64,000 bases of DNA from Metabacillus litoralis (GTDB lineage Bacteria; Bacillota; Bacilli; Bacillales; Bacillaceae), in the NCBI RefSeq assembly GCF_003667825.1, contig NZ_CP033043.1, positions 2,771,501 to 2,835,500 of the forward strand. The letters run 5' to 3'. The translations under genes and the position numbers were made by a program. Shown here in pieces: positions 46,947 to 55,284 of the stretch. Within the stretch, counting starts at the first letter, position 1, and every line of letters begins with the position of its first letter. The notes below the pieces were generated by a model. It was not told where the DNA came from, did not search any database, and was given only the letters and a program-made list of their open reading frames with translations.

Positions 46947-47786
46947 TTACTGACTAGTTTTTTCAAATATAAGTCTATATTGATAATATTTATTTGCAAA
47001 TTCCGTTATCTGCCTAGTAAATTGATAATTTCCTGCAGCACCAATCATCATGCTAACAAGTGGAATCCCTGCAACCAATTTTCTCTTAAATAAAGATAAT
47101 ACAGAAAGCTTCGCAATTTGAGCAAGAATATACTTCATGCTATTTTGGTCAGCCATATCCTCGTTACCTTCGTAAAAATAATTCATTCCATTATCAGATT
47201 GGAGTTCTTTCTTTAATTCAATCCATTGTTCGTATTGTAAATGTTTTGGCATTAAAGCGGCATGATAGACTTTTAACGAAGTCATCATTTCATATGGATT
47301 ATTTATCTCATAACCATAACACATAGAAATCATTTGAGTGGCTCTTAGATTCATAACTGCCTGCAATGGAATATCAGCACTTGTGAGAAGCATACCTCCC
47401 GTACCAGTGATACCCCCTTGGAAAAACGAATAAAGCCGGTGTTTAGAAGTCTGTAAATCAGCTAAGTAATGAAGCTGATCGATCGAAAGGAAATGCAAAT
47501 CACTGACCTGCTGAATACGATTGTTCAATGCTCTTGCAGATAACAATATTTGATTTTTCGCATCTTTTTGTATAAATGAATTTTGAATAACAGAGTGCAG
47601 GTTAAAAAGACTTGTATCCACTTTTTCATAGAATACCTTCTGCATTCGCTCAGGTATGTCATCGAGCTTCCGAGTAAGCCACCTGTCAAACGTTCTTTGA
47701 AAATCTGTACGACCATCATTTTGGAGGTCAATTTCCCATGTTTTAATTTCCTCTAATATAGCTTTCTCACGACCTAATTCATTCAT
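46947..47786 (-). CDS. EcsC family protein
   Basis: 279 aa. The EcsC-like core is GGITGTGGMLLTSADIPLQAVMNLRATQMISMCYGYE (about 120-155), with further hydrophobic stretches near the C-terminus (LFKRKLVAGIPLVSMMIGAAGNY). EcsC-type proteins accompany the Ecs ABC transporter in some Bacillus, but this stand-alone form has no known role. Start set at ATG 47786, nine bases after AAGGAG. An in-frame extension of 45 codons encodes a hydrophobic stretch but has no comparable ribosome binding site. Confidence 0.8.
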   Translation of the reverse strand: MNELGREKAILEEIKTWEIDLQNDGRTDFQRTFDRWLTRKLDDIPERMQKVFYEKVDTSLFNLHSVIQNSFIQKDAKNQILLSARALNNRIQQVSDLHFLSIDQLHYLADLQTSKHRLYSFFQGGITGTGGMLLTSADIPLQAVMNLRATQMISMCYGYEINNPYEMMTSLKVYHAALMPKHLQYEQWIELKKELQSDNGMNYFYEGNEDMADQNSMKYILAQIAKLSVLSLFKRKLVAGIPLVSMMIGAAGNYQFTRQITEFANKYYQYRLIFEKTSQ

Positions 47787-48052
47787 CCTCATGATCTCCT
47801 TACTCCAAGCAAAGTAGGTATTATTTGGTGAACTTGTTATTTTTATCATAACATAAAAGCCCAGAATCAGAATAATAACAAAGAGATTGATTTTGTAAAG
47901 ATCATTGCATTTGAGAATCAAATATGAAGTTTTTGTTACATCTATTTTCTTTCGACAAGAAAATCATGTAACGAAATATAACAATCTTATAGAATGGTTG
48001 TTGTACTCTAACATATGATAAACACAATCAAATTTAAGAAGGAGTGTTGAAG

Positions 48053-48202
48053 ATGAAACATTTCGTGTTTACGATTGATTCAGATGAAATTATTATTAAA
48101 GCCAATGGAATGATTGATGCGATCTCAAAGGTAAAACAAATGATCATAGAAAGTGGGAATGATAAAAAAGAATTGAAGTTCGTAGGTGTTAAGTATTTAT
48201 GA
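48053..48202 (+). CDS. small protein, 49 aa
   Basis: Starts MKHFVFTIDSDEIIIKANGM and ends FVGVKYL. ATG with AAGGAG eight bases upstream and its own terminator (48244-48286), a strong sign of a real gene. The alternation of hydrophobic residues suggests strand-helix-strand. It lies divergent from the EcsC-family gene and convergent with ackA. I do not know the family. Confidence 0.7.
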   Translation: MKHFVFTIDSDEIIIKANGMIDAISKVKQMIIESGNDKKELKFVGVKYL

Positions 48203-48243
48203 TTTTATCTAATTCCTCTAAAAATAATTCTAAACAATACCCC

Positions 48244-48286
48244 GGTATGCTGGTTAGTAAACACTTTAACCCTGCATACCATTTTT
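48244..48286 (+). terminator. terminator of the 49-aa gene
   Basis: GGTATGC and GCATACC with an inner GGTT/AACC pair, followed by ATTTTT on the plus strand. Confidence 0.7.
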
Positions 48287-48297
48287 AATCTATATAG

Positions 48298-48322
48298 AAA
48301 AAGACAACCACCTGAGGTTGCC
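48298..48322 (-). terminator. terminator after ackA
   Basis: GGCAACC and GGTTGTC arms, then TTTTTCTAT on the minus strand. Confidence 0.82.
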
Positions 48323-48336
48323 TTTAAGAAACATGA

Positions 48337-49524
48337 TTATTTTGCCATTCTTACTACATCTCTTGCAATCATTACTTCTTCATTTGTAGGGATTACTAAT
48401 ACTTTTACCGGTGAATGCGGATAGCTAAGGTATGCCTCTTCTCCACGAACCTTATTAAGTGCAGGATCCCAATAAATCCCCATAAATTCAAGACCTTTTA
48501 ATACACGAGCGCGAATTTCTGTACTATTTTCACCAATACCAGCTGTAAAAATAATGGCATCAACACCTGACATTCTTGCAGCATAAGAACCAATATATTT
48601 ATGAATACGACTAGCAAACACTTCTAATGCTGTTTCTGCTCTCTCGTTGCCTTCTTTAGCAGCTGATTCGATGTCACGTAAATCACTTGAAAGACCAGAA
48701 ATCCCTAAAATACCACTTTTCTTATTTAAAATATCTAGCACTTCATCAGCTGTCTTTTCTGTTTTCTCCATAATAAATGGAATTAAAGCCGGATCAATAT
48801 TCCCTGAACGTGTACCCATTGCTACACCTGCTAGTGGTGTAAAGCCCATAGATGTATCAATAGAACGACCGCCTTCAATTGCAGCAATACTTGCTCCATT
48901 ACCTAAGTGACATGAAATTAAGCGTAAATGCTCTACTGGTCTTCCTAAGATTTCAGCTGCACGCTCTGATACATATTTATGGGAAGTTCCATGGAAACCA
49001 TATTTACGAATTCCATACTTTTCGTAATATTCATAAGGTAGACTATATAAGAAAGATTGCTCTGGCATTGTTTGGTGAAATGCTGTATCAAATACTGCAA
49101 CAGCTTCAACATTTGGAAGAACTTCTTTAAAAGCCTTGATTCCTACAATATTGGCAGGATTGTGAAGTGGTGCCAAATCAGAAAGCTCTTCAATCTTAGC
49201 AAGTGTATCATCTGTAATTAAAACAGAATCATTAAATACTTCTCCACCATGTACGACACGATGTCCGATTCCATCTATTTCATCTAAAGATTGAATAATC
49301 CCTAAACCTGTAAGCTTAGATAATAAAATTTTAACAGCTACAGCATGGTCTGGAATATCTGATACATCTGTTTGTTTTTCTCCATTTACAGTAATGCTGA
49401 AAACAGAATCATTAATCCCAATTCTCTCAACTAATCCTTTTGTTAATACTGTCTCACTTGGCATATCAAAAAGTTGAAATTTTAGAGATGAACTACCTGC
49501 ATTGATTGCAATAATTTTTGCCAT
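48337..49524 (-). CDS. ackA: acetate kinase
   Basis: 395 aa. Makes ATP and acetate from acetyl-phosphate (overflow metabolism). ASKHA fold with [15 protein letters not shown] at the N-terminus, [20 protein letters not shown] (catalytic region), [26 protein letters not shown] and FTAGIGENS. Full length. A cre and a promoter about 200 bases upstream indicate CcpA activation, as known for B. subtilis ackA. Confidence 0.97.
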   Translation of the reverse strand: MAKIIAINAGSSSLKFQLFDMPSETVLTKGLVERIGINDSVFSITVNGEKQTDVSDIPDHAVAVKILLSKLTGLGIIQSLDEIDGIGHRVVHGGEVFNDSVLITDDTLAKIEELSDLAPLHNPANIVGIKAFKEVLPNVEAVAVFDTAFHQTMPEQSFLYSLPYEYYEKYGIRKYGFHGTSHKYVSERAAEILGRPVEHLRLISCHLGNGASIAAIEGGRSIDTSMGFTPLAGVAMGTRSGNIDPALIPFIMEKTEKTADEVLDILNKKSGILGISGLSSDLRDIESAAKEGNERAETALEVFASRIHKYIGSYAARMSGVDAIIFTAGIGENSTEIRARVLKGLEFMGIYWDPALNKVRGEEAYLSYPHSPVKVLVIPTNEEVMIARDVVRMAK

Positions 49525-49714
49525 TTAGTAACTCTCCTTTTTTGTGTATACAAGCTGCCGTTAACAAGAACTCTTCATATGTAAAACGATCAGCAAGACA
49601 TCTTTCATTTAATCGTTAGTCTATATTGAAAAAAAATCATTTCACAGAGATTCATCATCGATCTTTACATTCTTATTCTCTACAAAATGCTACCGATTAT
49701 TATCTGCCTTTTCC

Positions 49715-49743
49715 ATTTAAACACTGACATTTCGACATTTCAA
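49715..49743 (-). promoter_or_regulatory. candidate ackA promoter
   Basis: TTGAAA (49738-49743), 17 bases, TTAAAT (49715-49720) on the minus strand. Start near 49708. The -10 is imperfect, as expected of an activator-dependent promoter. Confidence 0.55.
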
Positions 49744-49756
49744 GAACTTGATAAAA

Positions 49757-49771
49757 TTGCAATCGGTTACA
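49757..49771. promoter_or_regulatory. cre site (CcpA) upstream of the ackA promoter
   Basis: TTGCAATCGGTTACA fits WTGNAANCGNWNNCW at every position. Its centre (49764) lies about 56 bases upstream of the inferred start, the position from which CcpA activates ackA in B. subtilis (-57, as I recall). Confidence 0.7.
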
Positions 49772-49875
49772 CCTAAAATTCGTATAATTCAAATAATTAA
49801 ACTTATGGATTAGGTACGGTGGATAACGAATTTACACCCTTTTTTAGACATTCTCTAAGCAAATTTTACCAAATC

Positions 49876-49902
49876 AAAAAAGAGACTCCTTTGAGCCTCT
49901 TT
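49876..49902 (-). terminator. terminator after ytxK
   Basis: AAAGAGGCTC and GAGTCTCTTT arms over AAAG, then TTTTTG on the minus strand. Confidence 0.82.
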
Positions 49903-49913
49903 CTAGGTTTTCA

Positions 49914-50903
49914 TTACTTGTTTTCACTAAACCATTTATCGATTTGCTTCATAATTGAGCTCATTGCCTCTTTATTTGAAAATTTCGGAAGCTCAGCTAA
50001 TATTGCTTGTTTTGGCTGGGTAGCTTTTTCTCCTTTTTTCTGAAGAATTAAAATACTTTTTCCATGTCTTTCATCTTTAAAGAGTGATAATGGTAATTTA
50101 ATAAAGCCTTGTATAAATGCTACTTTCCGTAAATATTCATTTAGCTTTGGCGCTTCTTTTGTTTCAAATAAAGAATTAGGAACAACAAAAAATAAATATC
50201 CATCTTCCTTAATATGTTTAATGCTCTGCTCCATAAAAAGGTGATGTGAATAAGAATGACCTTCATCAGCTTTTAATTCATATTTTGCTGCTTCCACATC
50301 ATTAGGATAATACCCAACTGGAAGATCGCAAACAACTAGATCAACTGGATCTATAAACAATCGCTCTAAGCTATCTTGATTAAAAAATTGAACAGGATGC
50401 TCCTGAAGATTTGCGCTTATATAAGCTAATCTAATAAGCAAATCATCAACTTCAACTCCGTAACTATCCACTTCATCGATCGTTAAATAATTCAGGATTG
50501 TTGTAAGTAAATTCCCCGTTCCTACTGCTGGATCTAGTATTGATAGTTTGTTTTGTTTCCCCACAAATTTACTAACAAGATACCCCAAGAACAAGCCTAT
50601 TGTATCTGGTGTCATTTGATGATTAGGGTGTGCACCATCTTTTAATCCTTTTAAGATTGCTAATTGAAAAGCTTTTCGCAATTCTTCTCTATCATACGAA
50701 CCTAACGTTACAGATTCATATTTTCTTTTTAAGCTTTTAGAAGTTACCTCACTTAAATCCTCTTGTAAGATAGATTGTTGAAATAAGTTTTCTCCTGTTT
50801 CAGCTAACGCCTCTATGTATGTAATATTACACTCCTGAGCGAGTAAATCTGCTGTTTCATTTATTACTGCAAACAAATTTTCAATCTTTGATATTGTTTT
50901 CAT
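49914..50903 (-). CDS. ytxK: YtxK, class I SAM-dependent (N6-adenine-type) methyltransferase
   Basis: 329 aa. An N-terminal helical domain (about 1-95) precedes a Rossmann methyltransferase domain with SILDPAVGTGNLLTTIL (SAM motif I) and VDLVVCDLPVGYYPNDV, where DLPVGYY stands in the place of NPPY/F. The layout resembles type I M subunits, but the gene has no restriction or specificity partner; it is a housekeeping Firmicutes family of unknown target. ATG with AGGAGG upstream. Lies downstream of tpx. Confidence 0.87.
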   Translation of the reverse strand: MKTISKIENLFAVINETADLLAQECNITYIEALAETGENLFQQSILQEDLSEVTSKSLKRKYESVTLGSYDREELRKAFQLAILKGLKDGAHPNHQMTPDTIGLFLGYLVSKFVGKQNKLSILDPAVGTGNLLTTILNYLTIDEVDSYGVEVDDLLIRLAYISANLQEHPVQFFNQDSLERLFIDPVDLVVCDLPVGYYPNDVEAAKYELKADEGHSYSHHLFMEQSIKHIKEDGYLFFVVPNSLFETKEAPKLNEYLRKVAFIQGFIKLPLSLFKDERHGKSILILQKKGEKATQPKQAILAELPKFSNKEAMSSIMKQIDKWFSENK

Positions 50904-51010
50904 ACATTTACTCCTCCTAGCACTTTACCTCTTTCCATTCTAGACATTGTTTTTCGTTTAGTCAAAGTAATCGTCCTAGAATCAGTAAATAGAAAACGAA
51001 ATAAAAATAG

Positions 51011-51037
51011 AAAAAGGACCGACATATTGTCAGTCCC
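51011..51037 (-). terminator. terminator after tpx
   Basis: GGACTGACA and TGTCGGTCC arms, then TTTTTCTATTTTT on the minus strand. Confidence 0.87.
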
Positions 51038-51050
51038 ACATGATTAAACC

Positions 51051-51551
51051 TTATTGTGCAGCTTTAGCCGCTTCAATCGCCGCTTCATAATTTGGATGGT
51101 TTGTTGCTTCACTAACATATTCCACATATGTTACTTTATCGTTTGAATCTACAACAAATACTGATCTTGCTAATAAACGTAATTCCTTAATTAATACACC
51201 ATAAGCTTCACCAAAAGAAGCATCACGATGATCAGATAATGTTTTTACATTTTCAAGACCATTCGATGCACACCATCTTTTTTGTGCAAATGGTAAATCC
51301 ATGCTAACTGTTAACACTTCAACATTTTCAAGCTTTGATGCATCTTCATTAAAACGGCGTGTTTGTGCATCACAAACTCCTGTATCAATAGAAGGAACTA
51401 CTGAAATAATACGTACTTTCCCTTTTGAATCAGCTAGTGAAACTGGTGATAAATCATTTGCTAGTACAGTAAAATCTGGTGCTTGATCACCAACATTAAC
51501 TTCATTTCCTAGTAATGTAACTGGGTTATTTTTGAACGTAATAGATGCCAT
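51051..51551 (-). CDS. tpx: thiol peroxidase Tpx
   Basis: 166 aa. Atypical two-Cys peroxiredoxin that reduces hydroperoxides with thioredoxin. Peroxidatic Cys60 in [16 protein letters not shown] and resolving Cys94 in KRWCASNG. Full length, cytosolic. ATG with AAGGAGGAG upstream. Confidence 0.96.
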   Translation of the reverse strand: MASITFKNNPVTLLGNEVNVGDQAPDFTVLANDLSPVSLADSKGKVRIISVVPSIDTGVCDAQTRRFNEDASKLENVEVLTVSMDLPFAQKRWCASNGLENVKTLSDHRDASFGEAYGVLIKELRLLARSVFVVDSNDKVTYVEYVSEATNHPNYEAAIEAAKAAQ

Positions 51552-51653
51552 ACCGAACTCCTCCTTTTAATTATGTACAGAGTAAATATAGCCTAGCTTT
51601 CCAAAATTATCAATTATTATGTTTTTAAAGTTCAGTTTACTTTACCTTCCGAA

Positions 51654-51680
51654 AAAATAACTGCCTACTAGTAGGCAGTT
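51654..51680 (-). terminator. terminator overlapping the ytfJ stop
   Basis: AACTGCCTA and TAGGCAGTT over CTAG, then ATTTTTTC on the minus strand. Confidence 0.85.
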
Positions 51681-52161
51681 AAATGTCTAGATCTTGTTTT
51701 TGATTTTGACTTGATTGATTGCTATTAATATCTTCTAAAGGATCATTCTTTTGTTCATTCCCCTTATCCTTTTTAAATATACCTTGAATTTTTTCAACCG
51801 CTTGAGGTGCAGCCTCCAAAATTTTCTCGTATAAATGGGTGCTCTCGTCTAAATGAAGCATCTTCACTCCATTTGAAGAAACGATTAAGAATGCGATAGG
51901 AGTGATTGAAACTCCACCACCACTTCCGCCGCCAAATGGAAGTTTTGGTGATTTTTGACCTTGACCATCACCTTCTTCTTTGCTAGCTGAATTAAATTCA
52001 CTACCTCCAGCTGCAAACCCAAAGCCAACCTTTGAAACAGTTAAAATTACACTTCCATCAGGTGTTTCAACAGGATCTCCTACAATGGTATTTACATCAA
52101 TCATTTGTTTTAAATTTTCCATTGCAGTCTTCATTAACCCTTGAATTGGATGATCACTCAT
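51679..52161 (-). CDS. ytfJ: GerW family sporulation protein YtfJ
   Basis: 160 aa. Conserved core MKTAMENLKQMIDVNTIVGDPVETPDGSVILTVSKVGFGFAAGGSEF followed by a glycine-rich stretch (LPFGGGSGGGVSITPIAFLIV) and a charged, low-complexity tail. The family is needed for SleB-dependent spore germination. ATG with AAGGAGG upstream. It follows ytfI with a 76-base gap. Confidence 0.9.
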   Translation of the reverse strand: MSDHPIQGLMKTAMENLKQMIDVNTIVGDPVETPDGSVILTVSKVGFGFAAGGSEFNSASKEEGDGQGQKSPKLPFGGGSGGGVSITPIAFLIVSSNGVKMLHLDESTHLYEKILEAAPQAVEKIQGIFKKDKGNEQKNDPLEDINSNQSSQNQKQDLDI

Positions 52162-52237
52162 TATGTAGCCTCCTTTAGAAATTATAACCGGTCATGCTCA
52201 TCTCATCGAGAAGGGGTCATAGCCATCTTATTTCATG

Positions 52238-52918
52238 CTAATTTGCAAAAAATGAAAATGGTTTGCTCTTAAGTTTAGGGCGACCACCTTTCCAATATTT
52301 GATAAGCTGAATACCTGCCAACATAGCTTGCCCGATTCGAAATTGAATCATACATTGTAATTTTGTTCTTGAACAATAAACATTAAATTCAGGTGTAATT
52401 GAAATAATGGGTGTTGTATGCAACTGCATATATTGACTAACAATTCCAACCACCCCACCTTTTATCGACCACGCTAATCCTGTCAGCATTCCTGTATGGG
52501 CAGCATCTCCAATTCCGATTTGTGAATGCCACTCAAATTCTTTCACTTTTACTTTCTTTAAAAACCGTCGTACTATTTTATGTAATCCTACTACATGCTG
52601 TAAAATTTCTTTTACATCATGTATAGCTTTTACTTCCTCTTCAGGTGTAATCTTTTCTTTTCCCTTTTTCACCTTTTTGTTTGAATTCTCATCACCAAGC
52701 TTCTGCTCTTGCTTAACAATTACATTTGCTTCATCATCAACCTTTATTAAAGGAATGGATATCGTATAACGAATAATGCCAAGCCATGCACGAAACTTTA
52801 TTTTTAAATGATCATCATCTCCGACGTGAAGTAAATCAATGATAACTGTTAGTCTTGTCATTAAAATAAGGAAAAAAAGGAATAATAATATCAGTAAAAT
52901 GACTATGATCCAAACCAT
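52238..52918 (-). CDS. ytfI: YtfI, DUF2953 membrane-anchored protein
   Basis: About 226 aa. N-terminal membrane segment (MVWIIVILLILLFLFFLILMTRL), then a soluble domain with a Lys-rich linker (NSNKKVKKGKEK) and the DUF2953 core (FEWHSQIGIGDAAHTGMLTGLAWSIKGG). Start set at ATG 52918 (seven bases after AAGGGTG); an ATG six codons earlier is possible. Role unknown; linked to ytfJ. A 52-bp repeat array lies directly upstream. Confidence 0.83.
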   Translation of the reverse strand: MVWIIVILLILLFLFFLILMTRLTVIIDLLHVGDDDHLKIKFRAWLGIIRYTISIPLIKVDDEANVIVKQEQKLGDENSNKKVKKGKEKITPEEEVKAIHDVKEILQHVVGLHKIVRRFLKKVKVKEFEWHSQIGIGDAAHTGMLTGLAWSIKGGVVGIVSQYMQLHTTPIISITPEFNVYCSRTKLQCMIQFRIGQAMLAGIQLIKYWKGGRPKLKSKPFSFFAN

Positions 52919-52990
52919 TATGCCACACCCTTTCATTTTGCATTATCACCTCTTAAAAATTAAAATAAACCTGCTTTCATAAACAGGTTA

Positions 52991-53008
52991 AAAAAAAGGC
53001 TGTTGATT
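52991..53008 (+). repeat. left inverted-repeat end of the 52-bp array region
   Basis: An A-tract plus GCTGTTGATT. Its inverted partner is at 53495-53511 (AATCAACAGC plus a T-tract); 16 of 17 bases pair. Confidence 0.6.
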
Positions 53009-53016
53009 AAACAACA
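53000..53016 (+). repeat. 17-bp direct repeat, copy 1
   Basis: CTGTTGATTAAACAACA. The same 17 bases recur at 53579-53595, across the end of yteJ, and include its stop codon there. Confidence 0.75.
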
Positions 53017-53100
53017 TGCTTCAGTTTTTAGACAAAAGAAATTGGGATTATGCCAGCGCATGCCACACTTTCTCATAAGTGAGATGAGGAACACAGCTGT

Positions 53101-53460
53101 TAGGAATACGAAGAGTTATGGTCTTCATAAGGGAGATGATGACCATTTCTGCTAGGTATTCGAAGAGTATTGGTCTTCATAAGGGAGATGATGACCATTT
53201 CTACTAGGTATTCGAAGAGTATTGGTCTTCATAAGGGAGGTGATGACCATTTCTGCTAGGAATTCGAAGAGAAATAGTCTTCATAAGGGAGATGATGACC
53301 ATTTCTGCTAGGAATTCAAAGAGTAATGGTCTTCATAAGGAAGATGATGACCATTTCTGCTAGGAATTCGAAGAGTATTGGTCTTCATAGGGGAGATGAT
53401 GACCATTTCTGCTAGGAATTCGAAGAGTATTGGTCTTCATAAGAGAGATGATGACCATTT
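53101..53460. repeat. tandem array of seven 52-bp units
   Basis: Units start at 53101, 53153, 53205, 53257, 53309, 53361 and 53413 (the last lacks its final bases). Each runs from TAGGAATTCGAAGAG over GGTCTTCATAAGGGAGATG to ATGACCATTTCTGC, with zero to about five differences between copies. A decayed unit precedes the array (about 53068-53100, CATAAGTGAGATGAGGA). Each unit can fold through TGGTC-TCAT/ATGA-GACCA. Non-coding: 52 is not a multiple of three and all frames are broken. Type and origin unknown; no such array stands here in B. subtilis as far as I recall. Confidence 0.92.
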
Positions 53461-53494
53461 GCTCGATGGTTTCCTTTCTCTTGCCTAGACCGGA

Positions 53495-53511
53495 AATCAA
53501 CAGCATTTTTT
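53495..53511 (-). repeat. right inverted-repeat end of the 52-bp array region
   Basis: AATCAACAGC followed by A and six T; inverted partner of 52991-53008. Together they enclose the whole array (about 520 bp). Confidence 0.6.
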
Positions 53512-53523
53512 CACCTCAAGCCC

Positions 53524-53572
53524 AAAAAAAGACTGTAGACAAGACCGATTATAATCGAGTTTATCTACAGTC
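53524..53572 (-). terminator. terminator after yteJ
   Basis: GACTGTAGA and TCTACAGTC with a nested GATTATAATC, followed by TTTTTTT on the minus strand. Confidence 0.85.
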
Positions 53573-53578
53573 CGATGC

Positions 53579-53595
53579 CTGTTGATTAAACAACA
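53579..53595 (+). repeat. 17-bp direct repeat, copy 2
   Basis: CTGTTGATTAAACAACA, overlapping the last codons and stop of yteJ; identical to 53000-53016. Confidence 0.75.
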
Positions 53596-54113
53596 GACTC
53601 TTCTTTAATTGATTTTGAAAAAATTTTTTCATGAATAACTAGGGTGTCAGCAAAAATATCATGTAAAGCTTGTTTTTTGGGAGTAAATGCTGCAATCACA
53701 TAACCAATCCAAATAATTTTTGAAATATACCTTCCAATTAACTCTCTGAATAGGATTGTAGCCCAATTTAAATTTTCTTCTCCCTTAGCAGAAACTACTT
53801 TTAGTCCAAAAACCATTTTCCCTAAGGTTTGCTTCAACAGTTTTGTCATGATTACAAAATATGCAAAAAATGTAATGGCAGTAATAATTGAAACAATAGA
53901 AAAGATAAATGAATCATTTGTATCTATGCCTATTAATTGTAACAGAGGATAAACAAGGATACGATTCATACTACCAATAACAATCAGGTCTATTAAATAT
54001 GCCCAAAAACGAATCCAGAAGCCTGCTAGTAGATTTGCATAGTCTACAACTGTTTCTTTTTCTACAGGCTGATCCTTTTCAGAATGATCTAACCCCTCAT
54101 ATGTAGCGTCCAC
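53586..54113 (-). CDS. yteJ: YteJ, RDD family membrane protein
   Basis: 175 aa. RDD domain with three membrane segments: GFWIRFWAYLIDLIVIGSMNRIL (carrying the R and D residues), FSIVSIITAITFFAYFVIM and the segment after LGKMVFGLKVV. N-terminal 30 residues are polar. GTG start with AAGGAGG seven bases upstream. 12 bases downstream of sppA; in B. subtilis SppA and YteJ (SppI, an SppA inhibitor) act together. Confidence 0.88.
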   Translation of the reverse strand: MDATYEGLDHSEKDQPVEKETVVDYANLLAGFWIRFWAYLIDLIVIGSMNRILVYPLLQLIGIDTNDSFIFSIVSIITAITFFAYFVIMTKLLKQTLGKMVFGLKVVSAKGEENLNWATILFRELIGRYISKIIWIGYVIAAFTPKKQALHDIFADTLVIHEKIFSKSIKEESVV

Positions 54114-54125
54114 ATACAGCCCTCC

Positions 54126-55130
54126 TTATTCAGAATATAAATACATTAGCCTTGGTGAATTTGTATTTGACAGAAGCTGATAAAGATTTGACAGTTCAAT
54201 GTCTTCCCTAAATACTTTGCTAGCAGTCATTGATAGAAGGCTTTCAAAACCTAAAGCTGTACCGTATTGAATCACTTGCGCATCCTTAATTTTCAAATCT
54301 TTTTTCATTGCTTCAACTGTGTCGTCAAAATAACCTAATTCGTCAATTAACTTAATTTCCTTTGCTTGTCTTCCATCGTAAATTCTACCATCTGCAACCT
54401 TTCGTACCTGATCTTCTGACAATGGTCGTCCTTCTGTGATAACATCTACAAATCCCGCATAAGCATTATCGACCATAGATTGTAGAATGTTTCTTTCGTC
54501 CTCTGTCATTTCACGGGTTGGTGAAAAAATATCTTTGTATGGTCCGCTCTTAATCGTTTCAAACTTTACACCATACTTTTCAGCCAATCCACCATAGTTA
54601 ATAGACTGCATGATTACACCTAAAGAACCAGTTAACGTATCGGGTGCAGCAAAAATTTTATCTCCTGCTGTAGAAATATAATATCCTCCTGATGCTGCTT
54701 GTGTTCCCATCGATACATACAATGGTTTTTTGCTAGTTTCTTTTAACTCAAGAAGTTTTTTATGTATTTCCGCACTTTCTACAACTCCGCCACCAGGAGA
54801 ATTCACCCTTAAAATGACTCCTTTTATCGTGTTATCCTCACCTGCAGCCTCTATCATATCTAAAAACGTTTGATGTTTATATCCCGCTGTACTAAAGAAC
54901 GAGGTAACATCTTCGCCTGTGTCTTGGATCACTCCATTTACATTTAAAACAAGAATTTTACTAAATTCAGAGCCCTCATCAATGACTTCCTCCGAAAATT
55001 CAGAACCAGTTGAGAAAGCTTCCGCAAACATCTCACTTTGATTTAAGAACATCATCGTTGAACTGATAATAATGGAAAATACAAATAAAACAGCTGCGAT
55101 TGCTAAAGCTCCCCAGCGCTTACCATTCAT
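54126..55130 (-). CDS. sppA: signal peptide peptidase SppA
   Basis: 334 aa. Membrane-anchored serine protease of the S49 family that degrades signal peptides and gives lantibiotic resistance. N-terminal membrane segment (about 7-29). Catalytic Ser147 in GTQAASGGYYIS and Lys199 in SGPYKDIFSP stand exactly where they do in B. subtilis SppA. Operon with yteJ; divergent from nadK2. Confidence 0.95.
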   Translation of the reverse strand: MNGKRWGALAIAAVLFVFSIIISSTMMFLNQSEMFAEAFSTGSEFSEEVIDEGSEFSKILVLNVNGVIQDTGEDVTSFFSTAGYKHQTFLDMIEAAGEDNTIKGVILRVNSPGGGVVESAEIHKKLLELKETSKKPLYVSMGTQAASGGYYISTAGDKIFAAPDTLTGSLGVIMQSINYGGLAEKYGVKFETIKSGPYKDIFSPTREMTEDERNILQSMVDNAYAGFVDVITEGRPLSEDQVRKVADGRIYDGRQAKEIKLIDELGYFDDTVEAMKKDLKIKDAQVIQYGTALGFESLLSMTASKVFREDIELSNLYQLLSNTNSPRLMYLYSE

Positions 55131-55284
55131 TGTTCTTACCTCCTCTGTTTTTTTGCAGTATGTTATGATTTATCTAGCAGGTTGAAACATTTTCTTATGT
55201 AAAAGTGGTAAACTAAACAACATAAAGTATTGTACCATCTTCAAGGAAAAATGTGGAGATTTACATATCTAAGGAGGAATCATT

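Larger units (their letters stand above)
49525..49913. other. 389-base region between ackA and ytxK
   Basis: Holds, on the minus strand, the ytxK terminator (49876-49902), a full-match cre (49757-49771), a promoter (49715-49743) and then an ackA leader of about 180 nt without an obvious gene. Confidence 0.7.

Noticed and set aside
47787..47921. 45-codon hydrophobic N-terminal extension of the EcsC-family gene
   Set aside because: No ribosome binding site at its start, whereas AAGGAG precedes the internal ATG; the core family begins there.
49578..49595. cre-like TGTAAAACG sequence nearer to ackA
   Set aside because: One extra base breaks the cre spacing; the site at 49757-49771 matches in full.
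49914..50903. Restriction-modification system around ytxK
   Set aside because: The methyltransferase stands alone among housekeeping genes, with no restriction or specificity subunit nearby; it is a conserved chromosomal gene in Firmicutes.
53101..53460. CRISPR array
   Set aside because: The 52-bp units abut each other with no unique spacers, and no cas gene is in the window.
53101..53460. Coding repeats (each unit has GGGAG followed by ATG)
   Set aside because: 52 is not a multiple of three, each short frame stops within the next unit (TAG), and no longer frame exists.
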